DNA of 34,494 bases from Actinoallomurus liliacearum (GTDB lineage Bacteria > Actinomycetota > Actinomycetes > Streptosporangiales > Streptosporangiaceae). The position numbers and the translations under genes are program-made. Below, in pieces: positions 7,812 to 14,627 of this stretch (positions within the stretch are counted from its first letter, which is position 1; the number at the start of each line of letters is the position of its first letter). The stretch is from positions 1 through 34,494 of the forward strand of contig NZ_BAABHJ010000021.1 of assembly GCF_039542035.1 (NCBI RefSeq), in the 5' to 3' direction. The notes below the pieces were generated by a model. It was not told where the DNA came from, did not search any database, and saw only the letters and a program-made list of their open reading frames with translations.

Positions 7812-8780
7812 TCACCCCGACTCGCTGATGCGGTCGTCACGGATCACGGGAGCGTTGGCATCGTCAGAGCCTGAGGACCCTCCGCCAAGCCCAACTTTCC
7901 GAGGGAGACCAGCAGGTTCCAGATGCTCCGAGTCGAGGGTCAACTCGCACTCAGGGCACTCGAAGTGTTCGCCGATCCACCAGACGGGGCTATCCGAACG
8001 GGAAGTCCAGGACTCAGGGTGCAGGGGGGAGACTGGTACCCACTCGGGTTCGTCGGTGTCTGCAGCTGTGCGTTCCATCCACGTCCGCCCGGACAGCCGC
8101 GGAGCCGCGTAACCGCACGCCAGGCAATAGACCGCCTTTCGGATGTCGCTGCTTGCGTCGGCCTCGGCTGCACGTGCAGCGACGGCAGAGACAAGGTCAC
8201 TGACGGGTATCTCGGCCAGCCGCGCAAACCGGGCCCTGGCAACGGCAATCCGCCGGTGCGCTTCTTGCTCGATCTGGTTCCGCGCTCGGGTGAGCAACGC
8301 CTCGACGAGCTCGGTGTGCTCACCCCAACGACCCTCCCGCTCGCTGCCGAGTTCGTCGTGGAGTACATCGGAGAACTGCAAGAACGCCGTGAGCAGCTCA
8401 TCGATGCCAGACGAAGACATGAATCCCACATGGACCATTCCGTCGCGGACGTCGATCAACTGAGCCAGCGATTCCCGCGGCACGTTGAGGTTTGGCAACA
8501 AGTCTTCAACGCGCTTGAGCGCATCCCGACCGCTGATCGTCCGAAGAGGTTTACGCGCTCTATCCCCATGGCCTATCAGGTGGAGCAGGGAATCAAGCTG
8601 CCCATTCCGGAGCTCCACGAGCAGAGCTGGATGCACGCCGTACAGGTACGCCTTGCACAGGTGCTCGAGGCTGAACGCAGCGTTGGTCAGGATGACCCGG
8701 GTGTCGTCCTCGAGGTAAGCGTTCAGAGCACGCTCGGCGAAGTCTCGCACGGACTCCAGTAGCTGTTGCTGGTCGATCAT
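7812..8780 (-). CDS. HEPN-like protein with C-terminal Cys pairs
   Basis: A 322-residue protein with start chosen at the ATG at 8780; a GTG at 8786 and an extension to 8846 are possible, and none has a strong ribosome binding site. Residues 5-145 are an all-helical region resembling HEPN domains: VRDFAERALNAY, then LEHLCKAYLYG, then the RX4H motif RDGMVH (Arg112, His117), which forms the RNase active site in HEPN dimers. Two Cys pairs near the C-terminus (C219/C222 and C275/C278) may form one split zinc ribbon. HEPN proteins are frequent in toxin-antitoxin and phage-defence systems, acting as RNases. No obvious antitoxin partner is adjacent. The HEPN call is from motif and helix pattern only. 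Confidence 0.6.
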   Translation of the reverse strand: MIDQQQLLESVRDFAERALNAYLEDDTRVILTNAAFSLEHLCKAYLYGVHPALLVELRNGQLDSLLHLIGHGDRARKPLRTISGRDALKRVEDLLPNLNVPRESLAQLIDVRDGMVHVGFMSSSGIDELLTAFLQFSDVLHDELGSEREGRWGEHTELVEALLTRARNQIEQEAHRRIAVARARFARLAEIPVSDLVSAVAARAAEADASSDIRKAVYCLACGYAAPRLSGRTWMERTAADTDEPEWVPVSPLHPESWTSRSDSPVWWIGEHFECPECELTLDSEHLEPAGLPRKVGLGGGSSGSDDANAPVIRDDRISESG

Positions 8781-9034
8781 CGTCACCCAGCCGACGATAA
8801 TAATCGTGCCCAGCGTCTGCAGCCCGTTTTCTTCTGTGCCCCGCACATCAGAACCCCAGGTGATGCCTGGAACCGGCCGGAGCCTGCACGGAGCTCACCT
8901 GGCCCGTCCCCGCCAACAGATCGCTCACCTGCCCGGCACCCGCCTGGCCACGATCCTGCTTCCGCGGTACGACGTGGCGGTCAATCCCCCGGGTGCTCAG
9001 ACCGATCCCTGACCGGCTACACCTCCGGTCGCCA

Positions 9035-9390
9035 TCACTGATTCCACTCTTTCGGCTCAAGGCGCTTGGCGACGGATGCGGCGTCGGGAGCACCCAGTTG
9101 CTCATAGATGGCGTCTGGCATCGCGCAGGTGGCGCTGCGCAAGATCGGTCTTACCTCGGTCGGCGGCCAGGTCGGCGAGCTCGACCAGGACATCGGCTTG
9201 CTGCTGGCGCGCTGGTTGTACGGGCGAGGTCGAGCGCCTTGTGCAGCGCTACCTCGGCGTCGTCCGACTTTGTGACAAGGCGGTAGGCCCGTCCGAGGTA
9301 GCCCAGGTACCGCGACCACAGATATCTCTCACCCTGTTGGGGCGCGAGCCACCGCTCTGCAGAGGCACTCAGCCGCCTCCGCAGGAGCGC
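9035..9390 (-). pseudogene. decayed TPR-regulator fragment (minus strand)
   Basis: Translation on the minus strand gives WSRYLGYLGRAYRLVTKS followed by EVALHKALDLA, a typical TPR segment of actinomycete XRE-TPR regulators. The reading then shifts frame to a further TPR-like piece (VLVELADLAADRGKTDLAQR) that ends at a stop, and again to a Leu/Ala-rich tail ending at 9035. At least two frameshifts are therefore needed to read the fragment through. No HTH part is present. About 250 bases to its left (8787-9034) contain nothing I can identify. Confidence 0.5.
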
Positions 9391-9693
9391 CTTCGACAAG
9401 GCGGTGGACCTGTACCGCACGGTGCTTGCAGATCCCACCCGAACCGCTCGCGACCACGCCTACTACCGAGCCCGGATGGCCGGAGCGCTGCTCGACCAAG
9501 GAGACCTACAGCAGGCCCTCGCCGAGGACACCACCCTGCTCCTCCTGATGTCCGGCGGCCAGCGGACCTCCGCACGCTCCCTCGTCGAACTCCAGCCGTT
9601 GCGTGCGGCAGCCGAACGGGCCGCCGCCGAGGAGTTCTGCGCCAGGTACGGCTGCGACCCAAGCGCTTACCGCCTGATGCAGAAAGGCCAGAC
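9385..9693 (+). pseudogene. decayed TPR-regulator C-terminal fragment (plus strand)
   Basis: The plus-strand frame reads FDKAVDLYRTVLADPT and then YYRARMAGALLDQGDLQQAL, the C-terminal TPR tail of an XRE-type regulator, with no start or HTH domain. It runs head-to-head with the minus-strand fragment next to it and passes into the acetyltransferase region in a different frame. It is probably the remnant of a regulator that once preceded the acetyltransferase gene. Confidence 0.5.
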
Positions 9694-10272
9694 GTGCCCG
9701 ACCTGGCCTTCCGCCACTATGACGCCGAGGCCGACCAGACCATCCGGAACACCGTCGCGCTCATCCACCACGAGGCGTACGCAGCGGCGATCGAACGGGG
9801 CGACCCGTTTGAGTCCGGCGATGAACTCATGCGCCGCTTTGATGCCTACACCCGTCGTGACGGCTTCGACCTGGTCGTCGCCTACCTAGATGACGAGCCG
9901 ATCGGCCAGGCCTGGGACCGGCCCCTCTGCCCGGACACCACGTGGTGGAACGGCCTCATGAGCGACGTCCAACCAGGATTCACCGACAAAGACGGCACCA
10001 GGACCTTTGCGTTCAGCGAGTTCATGGTCCGCCAACGATGGACTGGCAAAGGCATTGGACACTCGCTGCACAGCGAACTACTGGCGCCCCGTACGGAAAA
10101 GCGTGCGACCCTACTCGTACGTCGGGAGAACACCACGGCTTACAGGGCGTACACCCGCTGGGGGTGGGGAAGGCAGCTACGCCCTGCCATGCCCAATGCC
10201 CCGCTGATGCATGTCCTCATCCTGGACTTGCTGAAGAGCCTCATCCACGGTCGCCCGCAACGCCGACCATGA
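9694..10272 (+). CDS. GNAT-family N-acetyltransferase
   Basis: A 192-residue protein. The start is placed at the GTG at 9694 because AAAGG lies at 9683-9687 with 6-base spacing; the same frame extends upstream to 9076, but that part is shadow sequence over the pseudogene. Residues 5-155 form a GNAT fold: FRHYDAEADQTIRN, the helix HHEAYAAAIERG, then EFMVRQRWTGKGIG (109-122), the acetyl-CoA pyrophosphate loop (Q/RxxGxG/A), and the terminal strand around LVRRENTTAYRAYTRWGW. It would transfer an acetyl group from acetyl-CoA to an amine; the substrate cannot be told. Its 3' end overlaps the convergent methyltransferase gene by 32 bases. Confidence 0.85.
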   Translation: MPDLAFRHYDAEADQTIRNTVALIHHEAYAAAIERGDPFESGDELMRRFDAYTRRDGFDLVVAYLDDEPIGQAWDRPLCPDTTWWNGLMSDVQPGFTDKDGTRTFAFSEFMVRQRWTGKGIGHSLHSELLAPRTEKRATLLVRRENTTAYRAYTRWGWGRQLRPAMPNAPLMHVLILDLLKSLIHGRPQRRP

Positions 10273-10987
10273 GGGGCTTTTGAGCGACGCCCCCGACAAG
10301 CGGCATCCGTATGGCCGGATCGTTGAGCGGAGCCATGATCTCGCCGCCGGGGTTCCAGTCTGTGACCTTCACAATCCCAGGGTTCTGAATCACCAGCCCG
10401 CTCACGGTCGCCAGCTCCTCAATCACTGCGATCGTCCGGGGATGTGCCTGGTAGTTGGCGGTCTGATATATCGCCTCCAGAGCAGCGACGCCTTCCGGGG
10501 CGTACCGATCGGTGCGATGCGTGTAGGCCAGGCAGGACCCGTCCGGCAGGCCCTTCATGTACTCGCCTACCAGCCCGGCAGGGTCGTCGGCGTCCGCGAC
10601 GAAGTGCAGCACCTCCAACGCGAGCAAGGCGACCGGCTGCTCGGTGTCAATGAGCTTCTGCGTACGCGGATGACCCAGGACCCCGTCCGGCCGGCGCGGG
10701 TCCGCCTCGAGTCGCACCGTGTGGGTCCCAGCGATGAAAGCCTCAGCGTCGGCCCACTCGATGGGACCGTCATGGGCATAGAGGACCCGGCAGTCATCGA
10801 GCTGCAGCGTGGCGAGCACCTCGTGGACATGACCCCCGGCGGCCACACCCACACTCAGGTCGACGAACTGACGGAAGCCCTGCGCGGCCAGCCAACGGAC
10901 CACCCGGCCCAGGAAGTCCCGGTTCTGCTGCGCCATCGCCCCAATCTCCAGGCGATTCAAATGCTCGTGCGCCTGTTCGGTCTGCAT
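10241..10987 (-). CDS. PF04672-like S-adenosyl methyltransferase, short at the N-terminus
   Basis: A 248-residue protein from the ATG at 10987; a GTG at 11026 is an alternative but sits inside a palindrome. Family features are QQNRDFLGRVVRWLAAQG, the QFVDLSVGVAAGGHVHEV segment where the SAM-binding loop lies, ALLALEVLHFVADADDPAGL and a C-terminal LVGGVAQKP. The usual family start with its ARxYDYxLGG motif is missing, and the loop is VGVAAGG instead of the common GTGLPT, so this may be a divergent or partly degenerate member. Actinomycete members typically sit beside XRE-TPR regulators, as here (next gene at 11093). The natural substrate of this family is not established. Confidence 0.75.
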   Translation of the reverse strand: MQTEQAHEHLNRLEIGAMAQQNRDFLGRVVRWLAAQGFRQFVDLSVGVAAGGHVHEVLATLQLDDCRVLYAHDGPIEWADAEAFIAGTHTVRLEADPRRPDGVLGHPRTQKLIDTEQPVALLALEVLHFVADADDPAGLVGEYMKGLPDGSCLAYTHRTDRYAPEGVAALEAIYQTANYQAHPRTIAVIEELATVSGLVIQNPGIVKVTDWNPGGEIMAPLNDPAIRMPLVGGVAQKPLMVGVAGDRG

Positions 10988-11020
10988 GGAGGAGACCGTA
11001 AAGGGAAAGAGACTGACTAA

Positions 11021-11036
11021 TTCCACGCCTGTGGAA
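11021..11036. promoter_or_regulatory. palindrome upstream of the methyltransferase gene
   Basis: TTCCAC-GCCT-GTGGAA is a perfect 6-bp-arm palindrome 34 bases upstream of the chosen methyltransferase start, in the 66-105 bp gap between this gene and the XRE regulator. It is a plausible operator for that regulator. No experimental or comparative support can be given. Confidence 0.35.
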
Positions 11037-11092
11037 TCCAGGCTTGTTGACCGGATACGGCCAGCTGTTTCAAAGCGGATATGGGACGGATG

Positions 11093-12304
11093 TTAGTGGA
11101 GTACCCCCATGCGATCTGCCATAGCACGAAGCTCTAGCGCCGGTGAGATGCGCAGGTGCTTGTTCAGCAGGTATGTGATCGTCTCCTGTACCGGCGGGGA
11201 GTTGCGGATCCGCTGTGGCGCAATCAACTCGGCTTTCTTCAGCATTTCGACGGCGTCTCGCTGCCGGCCGTTCAGGTGCGCAAGCGCGCGTCCGGTGTCC
11301 GCGTAGAAGACCGCTTGACGTTCTCGGTGGAGCAGCCGCATGGGGTCCACCTTCTTAGCGACCTCGACGGCCTTGCCGTAGTCGCCGTGCTCCATAGCGA
11401 TCGCAACGCCCCAGATATCGACGTTGGTCGGCCCGAACGCGGACCAGGCGTCGTCGTGCTCACCGACACGTGCGGCGACTCGTGTCGCCTCGGTGAAGTG
11501 GTCATCTGCGAGGTCCGGCCGGTTCACCGCCGCCGCAGCGAGGCTGGCGGACAGGTGCAGCATCCCGTACGTCTCGCTCGCGACCCGACTGGATCCGACA
11601 TAAGGCTCGAGACGCTCTGCGGCGTGCTGGGCGACGTTGAAGGGTCGGTCCCATGAGCTGAGCTTCGGCAAGAACTGGCATCTCAGATAGGCGGCCTGCC
11701 CGGCGAAGACGGGATGGCCGAGCAGACGCGCCGCGTCGAGAGCCCGCACCGCCGCGAGGTAGGCCAGATCCCGATAGCCGAGAAAGCGCAGGGTCATACC
11801 GACCGCTTCACACGCCTCGACGAGGAGCCGCAGGGCGTGCTGCTTGCCGGCCTCGTCACCGGTCGCAACGTGGAAATGGAGCTCCTCGAAGACGGGGGCT
11901 ACGAGGACACCGCGTCGGGCGTAGTCAGCCTTGTGCTTGAGGCGCTGGAGTTCGCCGAACAGCAGTGACTCCAGCTCTGGCAGCGGCCGGGCCCGGTCCA
12001 CCGCCGGGTCGTCGAAGGTGTTGCCCGTGAGGACTTCCCGGAGCAGCGGCACGACACCGTGCGGCGCGGACTGTTCGGGGTCGGCGGAGACATGCGGCAA
12101 GCCGGTGAGTTCGGTCTCCGACACCCGCAGTGCCCGGGCCAGCGCGGCGATCTGCGACCGCCGGTCGAGCATCCGCTCGCCCCGCTCGATGTAGGAAATC
12201 TGCGATTTCGAGACACCTGACAGGTCAGCGAGCTGCACGATTGTCAGACCGCGCCAGCGACGTAGGACCCGCAGTCGGGCGCCGATGTTCGGTTCCTCAG
12301 GCAT
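11093..12304 (-). CDS. XRE-family regulator with C-terminal TPR-like region
   Basis: A 403-residue cytoplasmic transcription factor from the ATG at 12304, preceded by GGGGG about 8 bases upstream. Residues 8-62 form a Cro/C1-type HTH (RLRVLRRWRGLTIVQLADLS, then VSKSQISYIERGER). Residues 85-400 are helical repeats typical of the large actinomycete XRE-TPR regulators that flank secondary-metabolite genes. It is divergent from the flavoprotein gene, sharing an 83-bp promoter region with a palindrome, and is followed by the PF04672-like methyltransferase. It probably controls one or both neighbours; the ligand is unknown. Confidence 0.88.
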   Translation of the reverse strand: MPEEPNIGARLRVLRRWRGLTIVQLADLSGVSKSQISYIERGERMLDRRSQIAALARALRVSETELTGLPHVSADPEQSAPHGVVPLLREVLTGNTFDDPAVDRARPLPELESLLFGELQRLKHKADYARRGVLVAPVFEELHFHVATGDEAGKQHALRLLVEACEAVGMTLRFLGYRDLAYLAAVRALDAARLLGHPVFAGQAAYLRCQFLPKLSSWDRPFNVAQHAAERLEPYVGSSRVASETYGMLHLSASLAAAAVNRPDLADDHFTEATRVAARVGEHDDAWSAFGPTNVDIWGVAIAMEHGDYGKAVEVAKKVDPMRLLHRERQAVFYADTGRALAHLNGRQRDAVEMLKKAELIAPQRIRNSPPVQETITYLLNKHLRISPALELRAMADRMGVLH

Positions 12305-12357
12305 TCGCGCCCCCTTTTCCGGCGTCTAATCGAGAGTAGAGCGAGGGGCCCGCGATT

Positions 12358-12372
12358 TACGAGTCGCTCGTA
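12358..12372. promoter_or_regulatory. candidate operator between XRE regulator and flavoprotein gene
   Basis: TACGAG-TCG-CTCGTA is a perfect inverted repeat in the 83-bp divergent promoter region, 16 bases before the flavoprotein ATG. Spacing and symmetry fit a dimeric HTH regulator. The flavoprotein start has no clear Shine-Dalgarno, so a leaderless or near-leaderless transcript starting close to this site is possible. Confidence 0.4.
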
Positions 12373-12387
12373 CGCGATGCTGCAGTC

Positions 12388-12933
12388 ATGACCACACCCC
12401 TGGTGTTGTACGTGATCGTGTGCGCATGTCCCCCCGCCCGCGACGTCGACCAGCTGGTCCGGCTCGCGCAGCAGCGCGGCTGGGACACGTGTGTGCTGAC
12501 CACTCCCCTGGCCCGTCGGTTCGTCGACATCGACGAACTCGCCGCGCTGACCGGTCACCCCGTACGGAGCGAGTACAAGCACCCGGACGAACCCGATGTG
12601 CTGCCGCCACCCGACGCGGTGATCGTCGCACCCGCGACGGTGAACACCATCAACAAGTGGGCGGCGGGGATCTGCGACACGCTCGCCCTGGGGATAGTCG
12701 TCGAAGGCATCGGCAAGGGTTTGCCGATCGTGGCGGTCCCGTCGTCGAATCGGGCGCATACCTCGCATCCGGCGTTCGTGGAGAACATCGGCCGCCTCCG
12801 CTCGTGGGGCGTGACGGTGATCTGGGAGACCGACGGATACCCGGTGCATGATCCGGTGACCGGAAGTAACACGACGCCGATCCCGTGGCGAGCCACGCTG
12901 AACACGATCACTGCACGGGCTGACCAGCGGTGA
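12388..12933 (+). CDS. flavoprotein of the HFCD family (LanD/Dfp-like)
   Basis: A 181-residue Rossmann-like protein from the ATG at 12388. It starts with a strand LVLYVIVCACP where nucleotide-binding flavoproteins begin, and has APATVNT (81-87), the equivalent of the PASANT flavin-binding motif of EpiD and phosphopantothenoylcysteine decarboxylases, followed by INKWAAGICD and GLPIVAVPSSN. HFCD enzymes oxidatively decarboxylate Cys-containing substrates with FMN. In actinomycetes, small members of this family are also found beside XRE regulators without any lanthipeptide cluster, so a role on the nearby precursor, which ends in Cys, is possible but not shown. A strong terminator follows. Confidence 0.8.
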   Translation: MTTPLVLYVIVCACPPARDVDQLVRLAQQRGWDTCVLTTPLARRFVDIDELAALTGHPVRSEYKHPDEPDVLPPPDAVIVAPATVNTINKWAAGICDTLALGIVVEGIGKGLPIVAVPSSNRAHTSHPAFVENIGRLRSWGVTVIWETDGYPVHDPVTGSNTTPIPWRATLNTITARADQR

Positions 12934-12948
12934 TCCGAGAGGCTGCCT

Positions 12949-12983
12949 GAATGAGGGGCGGCGGAAGGTTCCGCCCCTCATTC
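12949..12983. terminator. bidirectional intrinsic terminator
   Basis: GAATGAGGGGCGG at 12949-12961 pairs exactly with CCGCCCCTCATTC at 12971-12983 (13 bp, 9-base loop), followed by TTCG. It lies between the convergent ends of the flavoprotein gene and the XRE gene at 13011 and can serve both. Confidence 0.8.
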
Positions 12984-13010
12984 TTCGACTTGACCTGTGG
13001 AGCGGTGTGA

Positions 13011-14234
13011 TCAGCGCTGCTGGATCTGTGCCAGCACGAAGCGGACTCGTGCTGAGGAGACATCAAGGTCGTCGCGGATCTGCGCGAGAGTGTGTTGGGC
13101 CTCGTTGGCGGCGCTGCGTCGGCGCTGCAGGACGGCGAGGCGGACGCCGATCAGTGCACGGGTGCGGCGCTCGACCGTACGTCGTGACGCGAGCGAGGCG
13201 GCCAGATGGGTCTCCGCCTCGGGGTCGCGCAGGCGGGCGAGGAGTGTGCCGGCTTGATGCTGCCAGGACTCGCGCCGGTAGTTACCCGTCCACTCGTTCT
13301 TCGGCGGCGAGTCGGCGGCTTCCAAGAGTCGCTCGGCCGTACGCAGATCGCTGCGGGCTTCGCGGCTGCGGCCGACGGCGGCCAATGCCTCGGCGCGCAT
13401 GCCGACGATCCAGGCCCGCGTCCGCGCCGGGCACCCGCCGCGAATGGCGTCCAGCGCTGCGTCCGCAACGGCGAGTGCCTCGGACGAGTGGCCGAGTTCG
13501 AGCGCCTGGAGCGACAATCCCCTGAGCACCCGCGCCCGCGCGATCGGGTCACCCGCCTCGTCGGCCAACCGGATCGCCTGCACGTAGTAGCGCTGAGCCA
13601 GGGCCGAGCACATGTCATCGGCGGCCATCCAGCCGGCGAGGTACGTGCACTCGGAAGCGGCTGCGAACATCGCTGGGCGGGCGGCGATCGCGGATGCGGC
13701 GTGCAGCTGCGGGACGACATGGCGGGTGAGGTATGCGGCGACGGCCGCCCGTGCTGCTCCGCCGCCGTACAGATCATCGAGATCGGCCAGATGCCGGGTC
13801 GTGTCCCGAACTTGCTGCGCCGCCGCGGCCCCGCCCGTCGCCGAACGAGGGGCAGGGGCTGTCGGCACTGCGAGTGCGGCAAGGGAGTACAGGCCGGTGG
13901 TAAGGACGCTGCGGCGGCCGAGCATGTCGTGCTGGCCGATCTGAGTGAGCCGCATGAGCACCTCACCAGCCCACGGGTCGGCGGCGTCGGTGTCCGGCCA
14001 GCCGAGCAGTCGCGGGCTCATCGGCCGCCCGAGCCGCCGCGTGAACGCTGCGACCACGCACGGGATGGTGTCCTTGCGCGGGATCGTGCCGGCTACCCAA
14101 TGCCCGACGGAGGTGCGGTCGTAGTACAGCTTCAGGCCGACTTCGGCTCCGACGGCGTTCACTTCTTCGGCTGTCTTCGCGAACGTCCATCCCGCTTCCC
14201 TGATCGCCGTACGAAGTAACTGATTGCCTGGCAT
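13011..14234 (-). CDS. XRE-like regulator with TPR region, divergent from the lanthipeptide operon
   Basis: A 407-residue regulator. The ATG at 14234 is chosen over the GTG at 14240 because AAGGAG lies 5 bases upstream of the ATG. The N-terminus (LLRTAIREAGWTFAKTAEEV, then DRTSVGHWVAGTIPRKDT) is the divergent HTH of actinomycete regulators found next to lanthipeptide and other RiPP clusters. The centre carries LGRRSVLTTGLYSLAALAVP, a Tat-like or hydrophobic stretch usual in this regulator group, and residues 160-400 are TPR-like helices. It is transcribed away from the precursor gene, sharing a 157-bp intergenic region, so it is the probable cluster regulator. Confidence 0.85.
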   Translation of the reverse strand: MPGNQLLRTAIREAGWTFAKTAEEVNAVGAEVGLKLYYDRTSVGHWVAGTIPRKDTIPCVVAAFTRRLGRPMSPRLLGWPDTDAADPWAGEVLMRLTQIGQHDMLGRRSVLTTGLYSLAALAVPTAPAPRSATGGAAAAQQVRDTTRHLADLDDLYGGGAARAAVAAYLTRHVVPQLHAASAIAARPAMFAAASECTYLAGWMAADDMCSALAQRYYVQAIRLADEAGDPIARARVLRGLSLQALELGHSSEALAVADAALDAIRGGCPARTRAWIVGMRAEALAAVGRSREARSDLRTAERLLEAADSPPKNEWTGNYRRESWQHQAGTLLARLRDPEAETHLAASLASRRTVERRTRALIGVRLAVLQRRRSAANEAQHTLAQIRDDLDVSSARVRFVLAQIQQR

Positions 14235-14288
14235 GCCCACTCCTTCAGAGTGCCCCGCCTTGGCCTGACAGACCCGCCATGCCGGGCG

Positions 14289-14349
14289 CCAGGACCACTT
14301 TCAACAGGGATTCAACACGCGGCTGTCTTCCCGTGCCCGATGGTCCTGG
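14289..14349. promoter_or_regulatory. inverted and direct repeats in the precursor promoter region
   Basis: Within the divergent region between regulator and precursor, CCAGGACCA (14289-14297) and TGGTCCTGG (14341-14349) form a 9-bp perfect inverted repeat. Inside it, TTCAAC occurs twice, at 14300-14305 and 14311-14316, one helical turn apart. This arrangement suits binding by the XRE regulator, but promoter boxes are not clear. Confidence 0.4.
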
Positions 14350-14391
14350 TTTTTGCTTGGACCCACCATTCGAGATGGCAGGAGGTACGCC

Positions 14392-14532
14392 ATGACAGCG
14401 TCGACGCTGACGCAGCCGGTCGGTACGGAGCTCGATCTGGACGTTCGCATCGTCGAGTCCGGGAGCGCGGTGTCCGTGCTCCTGGGCAACACCGACGACG
14501 GATGCGACACCCAGAAGAACGGCGACTGCTGA
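14392..14532 (+). CDS. FxLD-type lanthipeptide precursor
   Basis: A 46-residue peptide from the ATG at 14392 with Shine-Dalgarno GGAGGT at 14381-14386. Residues 14-20 read LDLDVRI, the FxLD motif of this precursor family with Leu in place of Phe; in the family this leader motif is taken to recruit the modification enzymes. The core begins near residue 33 and contains NTDDGC followed by a C-terminal part ending NGDC. Thr34 and Thr40 could be dehydrated and cyclised with Cys38 and Cys46 to give two (methyl)lanthionine rings; Asp36-Gly37 and Asn43-Gly44 are classic succinimide-forming pairs. It sits directly before LanB, LanC and the FxLD-type methyltransferase. Ring pattern and cleavage site are inferred, not seen. 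Confidence 0.9.
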   Translation: MTASTLTQPVGTELDLDVRIVESGSAVSVLLGNTDDGCDTQKNGDC

Positions 14533-14539
14533 CCGACTC

Positions 14540-14582
14540 CTGCGGTGTTCCCGGTGGCGCACCGTCGCCGGGAACACCGCAG
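14540..14582 (+). terminator. strong hairpin between precursor and lanB
   Basis: CTGCGGTGTTCCCGG (14540-14554) pairs perfectly with CCGGGAACACCGCAG (14568-14582) over a 13-base loop, starting 7 bases after the precursor stop. No T-run follows. Hairpins in this position in RiPP operons usually act as partial terminators or mRNA-stabilising ends, giving more precursor than enzyme transcript. Confidence 0.8.
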
Positions 14583-14627
14583 GGAACCGGCAGCTAGGAA
14601 TCCCCATTAGCGGAGTGAGGCATCAGG

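Noticed and set aside
7462..7815. 117-residue minus-strand ORF in the gap before the HEPN-like gene
   Set aside because: No ribosome binding site, Ser/Thr/Pro-rich composition and no family resemblance.
8806..9012. Plus-strand ORF with an end reading LATILLPRYDVAVNPPG
   Set aside because: The piece looks protein-like and could be a gene remnant, but there is no start signal and I cannot place it in a family.
9076..9693. Upstream extension of the acetyltransferase frame
   Set aside because: It overlaps two regulator fragments in other frames, is Arg/Pro-rich and the GTG at 9694 has its own ribosome binding site.
12244..12981. 245-residue minus-strand ORF across the regulator start and flavoprotein gene
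   Set aside because: Antisense to a recognisable flavoprotein and across a promoter region; composition is Arg/His-rich shadow sequence.
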